Below, one piece after another: positions 61,442 to 64,000 of a DNA stretch of 64,000 bases. The stretch spans positions 19,335 to 83,334 of the forward strand of contig JAWUVO010000025.1 of NCBI GenBank assembly GCA_034112325.1, read 5' to 3'. The notes beneath the pieces are model-generated. The model did not search any database. It was not told where the DNA came from and saw only the letters and a program-made list of their open reading frames with translations. This stretch comes from Bermanella sp034112325 (GTDB taxonomy: Bacteria; Pseudomonadota; Gammaproteobacteria; Pseudomonadales; Oceanobacteraceae). The position numbers and the translations under genes are program-made. Numbering within the stretch: position 1 is the first letter of the stretch; the number at the start of each line of letters is the position of its first letter.

Positions 61442-61470
61442 CTTAAAATATCTCGTTTTTTTGGTATAAT
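61442..61470 (+). promoter_or_regulatory. Extended -10 promoter of the aminotransferase gene
   Basis: TGGTATAAT gives a perfect -10 (61465-61470) with an extended TG; the -35 area (CTTAAA, 61442-61447) is weak. It is 55 bases upstream of the start. Confidence 0.65.
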
Positions 61471-61524
61471 CGGACGGTTTACACAATCGTATGAATAAGT
61501 GTGTTTGTTTAAGAGGATAAGGTC

Positions 61525-62706
61525 TTGGATCTTCAACTGTCTGATCGCGTACAAAATATTAAACCATCCCCAACGCTTGCAGTCACAAATCGTGCTGCTG
61601 AACTCCGTGCGGCGGGTAAAGATATTATTGGCTTAGGTGCCGGTGAACCTGATTTTGACACCCCTAAACACATTAAAGACGCTGCTATTGATGCGTTAAA
61701 TAAGGGTTTCACTAAATACACTGCTGTTGATGGCACACCATCGCTTAAAAAAGCGATTATCGATAAGTTCCAACGCGATAACGGCTTAAGCTATCAAGCA
61801 GATCAAATTTTGGTTTCTTGTGGTGGCAAGCAAAGCTTCTTCAACATGGCATTAGCATTATTGAATGCAGGTGACGAAGTTGTAATTCCTGCCCCGTATT
61901 GGGTTTCTTACCCAGACATGGTTCGTATTGCTGAAGGCGTACCCGTTATTGTAGAAACAGAGCAATCAAATCGTTTCAAGATGACAGCTGCTCAATTAGA
62001 AGCTGCTATCACACCGAAAACGAAATTGGTTGTATTAAACAGCCCTAGTAATCCTTCTGGTGTTGCTTATACAGAAGCTGAATTAAAAAAATTGGCGGCT
62101 GTATTATTAAAGTTTCCAGACGTATTAATTGCGACTGATGATATGTACGAACACATTCTTTGGGCTGAAGGTGGTTTCCATAACATCGTAACCGTATGCC
62201 CAGAACTGTATGATCGTACCGTTGTAATGAACGGTGTGTCTAAAGCATACAGTATGACAGGCTGGCGCATTGGCTATATAGGCGGCCCAGTTAAGCTAGT
62301 AAAAGCGATGAAGAAGATTCAATCGCAAAGCACTTCTAATCCAACGTCTATTTCTCAGTACGCTGCAGAAGCTGCACTAAACGGCAGCCAAGAATGCGTT
62401 CAAGAAATGCTAAGTGCATTTAAGGTTCGTCACGACTATGTTGTGAAAGCGCTAAATAAACTACCTGGTGTTGAGTGTATTGAAAGTGATGGTACTTTTT
62501 ATGCTTTCCCAAGCTTTAAAGGCGCAATGGCAGCAACAGGTTGTGAAACCGATGTTGAATTTGCTGAAAAAATGCTAAACGAAGCTGAGGTTGCACTGGT
62601 CCCTGGTTCTGCTTTTGGAACTCCTGGCCATATGCGTCTTTCTTATGCAACTAGCATGGAAAACCTAGAGACTGCTATTAGTCGCCTGGCAAAAGCGTTG
62701 GCTTAA
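61525..62706 (+). CDS. Aspartate-type class I/II aminotransferase
   Basis: 393 residues, TTG start with AGAGGA upstream. A PLP fold-type I enzyme of the Ib subgroup: GLGAGEPDFDTPKHIK, SCGGKQSFFNMALALL, VIPAPYWVSYPDM, the PLP-lysine segment NGVSKAYSMTGWRIGY, and LRLSYATSMENLE near the C-terminus (MRLSYAT). Likely aspartate aminotransferase (oxaloacetate/glutamate exchange), as annotated for the gene beside uvrB in Pseudomonas. Substrate specificity is inferred from subgroup only. Confidence 0.92.
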   Translation: MDLQLSDRVQNIKPSPTLAVTNRAAELRAAGKDIIGLGAGEPDFDTPKHIKDAAIDALNKGFTKYTAVDGTPSLKKAIIDKFQRDNGLSYQADQILVSCGGKQSFFNMALALLNAGDEVVIPAPYWVSYPDMVRIAEGVPVIVETEQSNRFKMTAAQLEAAITPKTKLVVLNSPSNPSGVAYTEAELKKLAAVLLKFPDVLIATDDMYEHILWAEGGFHNIVTVCPELYDRTVVMNGVSKAYSMTGWRIGYIGGPVKLVKAMKKIQSQSTSNPTSISQYAAEAALNGSQECVQEMLSAFKVRHDYVVKALNKLPGVECIESDGTFYAFPSFKGAMAATGCETDVEFAEKMLNEAEVALVPGSAFGTPGHMRLSYATSMENLETAISRLAKALA

Positions 62707-62757
62707 TTCTTAATTAAAGCCAAAGCTTTGTTATTCGCTTATTGATATAAAGCTCTC

Positions 62758-62793
62758 AAAAAGCCGAATCTAATTTTAAGATTCGGCTTTTTT
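62758..62793 (+). terminator. Rho-independent terminator of the aminotransferase gene
   Basis: AAAAGCCGAATCT and AGATTCGGCTTTT pair around a six-to-seven-base loop, followed by T residues. Confidence 0.92.
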
Positions 62794-62879
62794 CTTATTA
62801 CTCTTCTTATTTAAGGAGAAGAAAAATAAAATAACGATATAAATCAAAGGCTTTGTCGGTCTTTTTTAACACTTCACTA

Positions 62880-62908
62880 TTGACACAAGCAGTAAGCATC
62901 AGCATAAT
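62880..62908 (+). promoter_or_regulatory. Promoter of tRNA-Asn
   Basis: TTGACA at 62880-62885, a 17-base spacer and CATAAT at 62903-62908, 18 bases before the mature 5' end. Confidence 0.8.
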
Positions 62909-62926
62909 GCACGCACTCAACGAAGT

Positions 62927-63002
62927 TCCCTGATAGCTCAGTTGGTAGAGCAGTAGACTGTTAATCTATTGGTCGCTGGTTCAAGTCCAGCTCAGGGAGC
63001 CA
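62927..63002 (+). tRNA. tRNA-Asn (anticodon GTT)
   Basis: Acceptor TCCCTGA/TCAGGGA, D arm GCTC-AGTTGGTA-GAGC, anticodon loop CTGTTAA, T arm CTGGTTCAAGTCCAG, encoded GCCA end. It separates the uvrB/aminotransferase block from the polysaccharide gene, a frequent arrangement in Pseudomonas-like genomes. Confidence 0.97.
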
Positions 63003-63100
63003 TTTTTACTTATATCCTTCCTTTATCGTTGATTCTAATCTACAGTTACAAGTCATATAATTCTTAAAATTGCTTTTAAGCAGTAGCCGAAGGAAAGGCA

Positions 63101-64000
63101 ATGATCAGCTATCTTTTAAACGCTTCACGATCCAAAAAACGTATTATTTCAGTCACTTATGACTTATTAGCAATTCCTCTATCTATATATCTAGCACTCT
63201 CATTGCGTCTTGATACATTTACACCCAGCATTTCAGTCAGCCTCTTATACACAATGGCCGCGACAACGATTGCATCCATCATTATTTTTATAAAAATTGG
63301 CTTATATCGAGCTGTTGTTCGCTTTATGGCGGAAAAAGCATTTACCAGCCTTCTAGTTAGTAGCGGTCTATCCGCCCTCTGCTTTGCAACCAGTTCATTT
63401 CTATTTCAAGCAGAAGTTCCACGATCAACAGTTGTTATCTATTTATGTAGCCTGCTGATTTTTATCGGTGCACCTCGTTTATTCATCAGAGCCATCGTTA
63501 GCCAAATGTCAAAAAGCGGCACGGAGCCTGTATTAATATACGGCGCAGGCCACCAAGGAATCGCTCTAGCGAATTCTCTAATGAATAGCGAGACTTTCCG
63601 TCCTTGCGCATTTATAGATGACGACGCAAAAAAACAGAACACGGTCATTCATGGCCTAAAAGTATTTCCTGTCTCAAAACTTGATGAGCTCCTTGAGAGT
63701 GGTAAGCGAAAGAAAGTTCTTCTTGCCCTAGGAAGCGCCTCTAGCTCGACTCGCAAACGATTACTAGAACAACTGGCTAGTAAAAAAATTGAAGTACTAA
63801 CAACACCCTCTGTTAACGATATAGTCAGTGGTAAAGCGAAAATTGAAGAAGTAAAAAAAGTCGAAATAGAAGACATATTAGGCCGCGACCCTGTACCACC
63901 ACAAAACGACCTTATACAAAAATGCATTACCAATAAAGTCGTTGCTGTAACAGGGGCAGGAGGATCTATTGGCTCTGAAATATGTCGCCAAGTACTCATA
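63101..64000 (+). CDS. WbpM/CapD-type nucleotide-sugar 4,6-dehydratase, partial (C-terminus beyond window)
   Basis: The frame is open for 300 codons to the window edge from an ATG with GGAAAGG upstream. The N-terminus has four membrane helices (ISVTYDLLAIPLSIYLAL, LYTMAATTIASIIIFIKIG and two more). A first Rossmann domain follows (PVLIYGAGHQGIALA, CAFIDDDAKKQ) and, at the very end, the opening of the catalytic short-chain-dehydrogenase domain (VVAVTGAGGSIGSEICRQ). Full proteins are about 620-665 residues, so the catalytic half is mostly missing here. These enzymes convert UDP-GlcNAc to the 4-keto-6-deoxy sugar used in O-antigen or capsule repeats. It marks the start or end of a surface-polysaccharide locus. 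Confidence 0.93.
   Translation, partial: MISYLLNASRSKKRIISVTYDLLAIPLSIYLALSLRLDTFTPSISVSLLYTMAATTIASIIIFIKIGLYRAVVRFMAEKAFTSLLVSSGLSALCFATSSFLFQAEVPRSTVVIYLCSLLIFIGAPRLFIRAIVSQMSKSGTEPVLIYGAGHQGIALANSLMNSETFRPCAFIDDDAKKQNTVIHGLKVFPVSKLDELLESGKRKKVLLALGSASSSTRKRLLEQLASKKIEVLTTPSVNDIVSGKAKIEEVKKVEIEDILGRDPVPPQNDLIQKCITNKVVAVTGAGGSIGSEICRQVLI

Overview
The window is an AT-rich stretch of a gammaproteobacterial chromosome, most like a marine member of the Pseudomonadales/Oceanospirillales group. This rests on gene content and order: an HsbA/HsbR-like partner-switch pair, a large NAD-dependent glutamate dehydrogenase followed by a DUF2835 gene, pyrD-rmf-rlmKL, rnt beside motY, lapA-lapB-pyrF, and uvrB-aminotransferase-tRNA-Asn-wbpM-like dehydratase. 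The same blocks are familiar from Pseudomonas or E. coli. I see no transposase, integrase, CRISPR array or rRNA. The species assignment is inference.

Region by region. 0-5.7 kb: a partial YbaN/DUF454 gene, the STAS + REC-PP2C-HATPase pair, tRNA hydroxylase TrhO, an M17 aminopeptidase and a cold-shock protein. 5.8-9.9 kb: SelO AMPylase, a DMT exporter, an orphan response regulator and a SEC-C zinc protein. 10-17 kb: a compact minus-strand MoxR/DUF58/DUF4381/BatA/BatB-C/BatD operon with overlapping genes. 17.2-28.6 kb: plus-strand nitrogen, ribosome and pyrimidine housekeeping (gdhB, DUF2835, DUF1059, pyrD, rlmKL and an ammonium transporter behind a good sigma-54 promoter), with rmf on the minus strand. 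28.6-38 kb: an old-yellow-enzyme reductase, a class II glutamine amidotransferase with a ChaC-like cyclotransferase, a molybdenum hydroxylase with its cofactor genes (MobA-like, XdhC), a lipoprotein MBL hydrolase and a TetR regulator with a palindromic operator. 38-42 kb: the accessory part. It holds a one-domain asparaginase-like gene, then a promoter-led three-gene cassette (DUF2589 protein, a larger protein of similar style, and a helical protein), then an unrecognised membrane protein.

42-54.6 kb: miaE, a degenerate TonB-like protein, 2-Cys peroxiredoxin, a YeeE/YedE sulfur-transport pair, rnt, motY, dinB with a textbook LexA box, an ATM1-type ABC exporter, xni, lapA-lapB-pyrF, comEA, and tRNA-Val and tRNA-Asp. 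54.9-64 kb: a tiny acidic peptide gene, an AraC regulator, a PAS-GGDEF-EAL protein, a chalcone-isomerase-like periplasmic protein, uvrB, an aspartate-type aminotransferase, tRNA-Asn, and the start of a WbpM/CapD-type nucleotide-sugar dehydratase. That last gene probably marks the edge of a surface-polysaccharide locus.

The best candidate for an undescribed system is the DUF2589 cassette (39037-40997). It is cytoplasmic by sequence, has its own strong promoter with an adjoining operator-like inverted repeat, and carries a hairpin after the first gene that could set the stoichiometry of the products. Several other signals deserve a look: two dispersed intergenic repeats, one REP/REPIN-like palindrome, a 15-bp perfect inverted repeat ahead of the sulfur-transport genes, and two possible very small genes.
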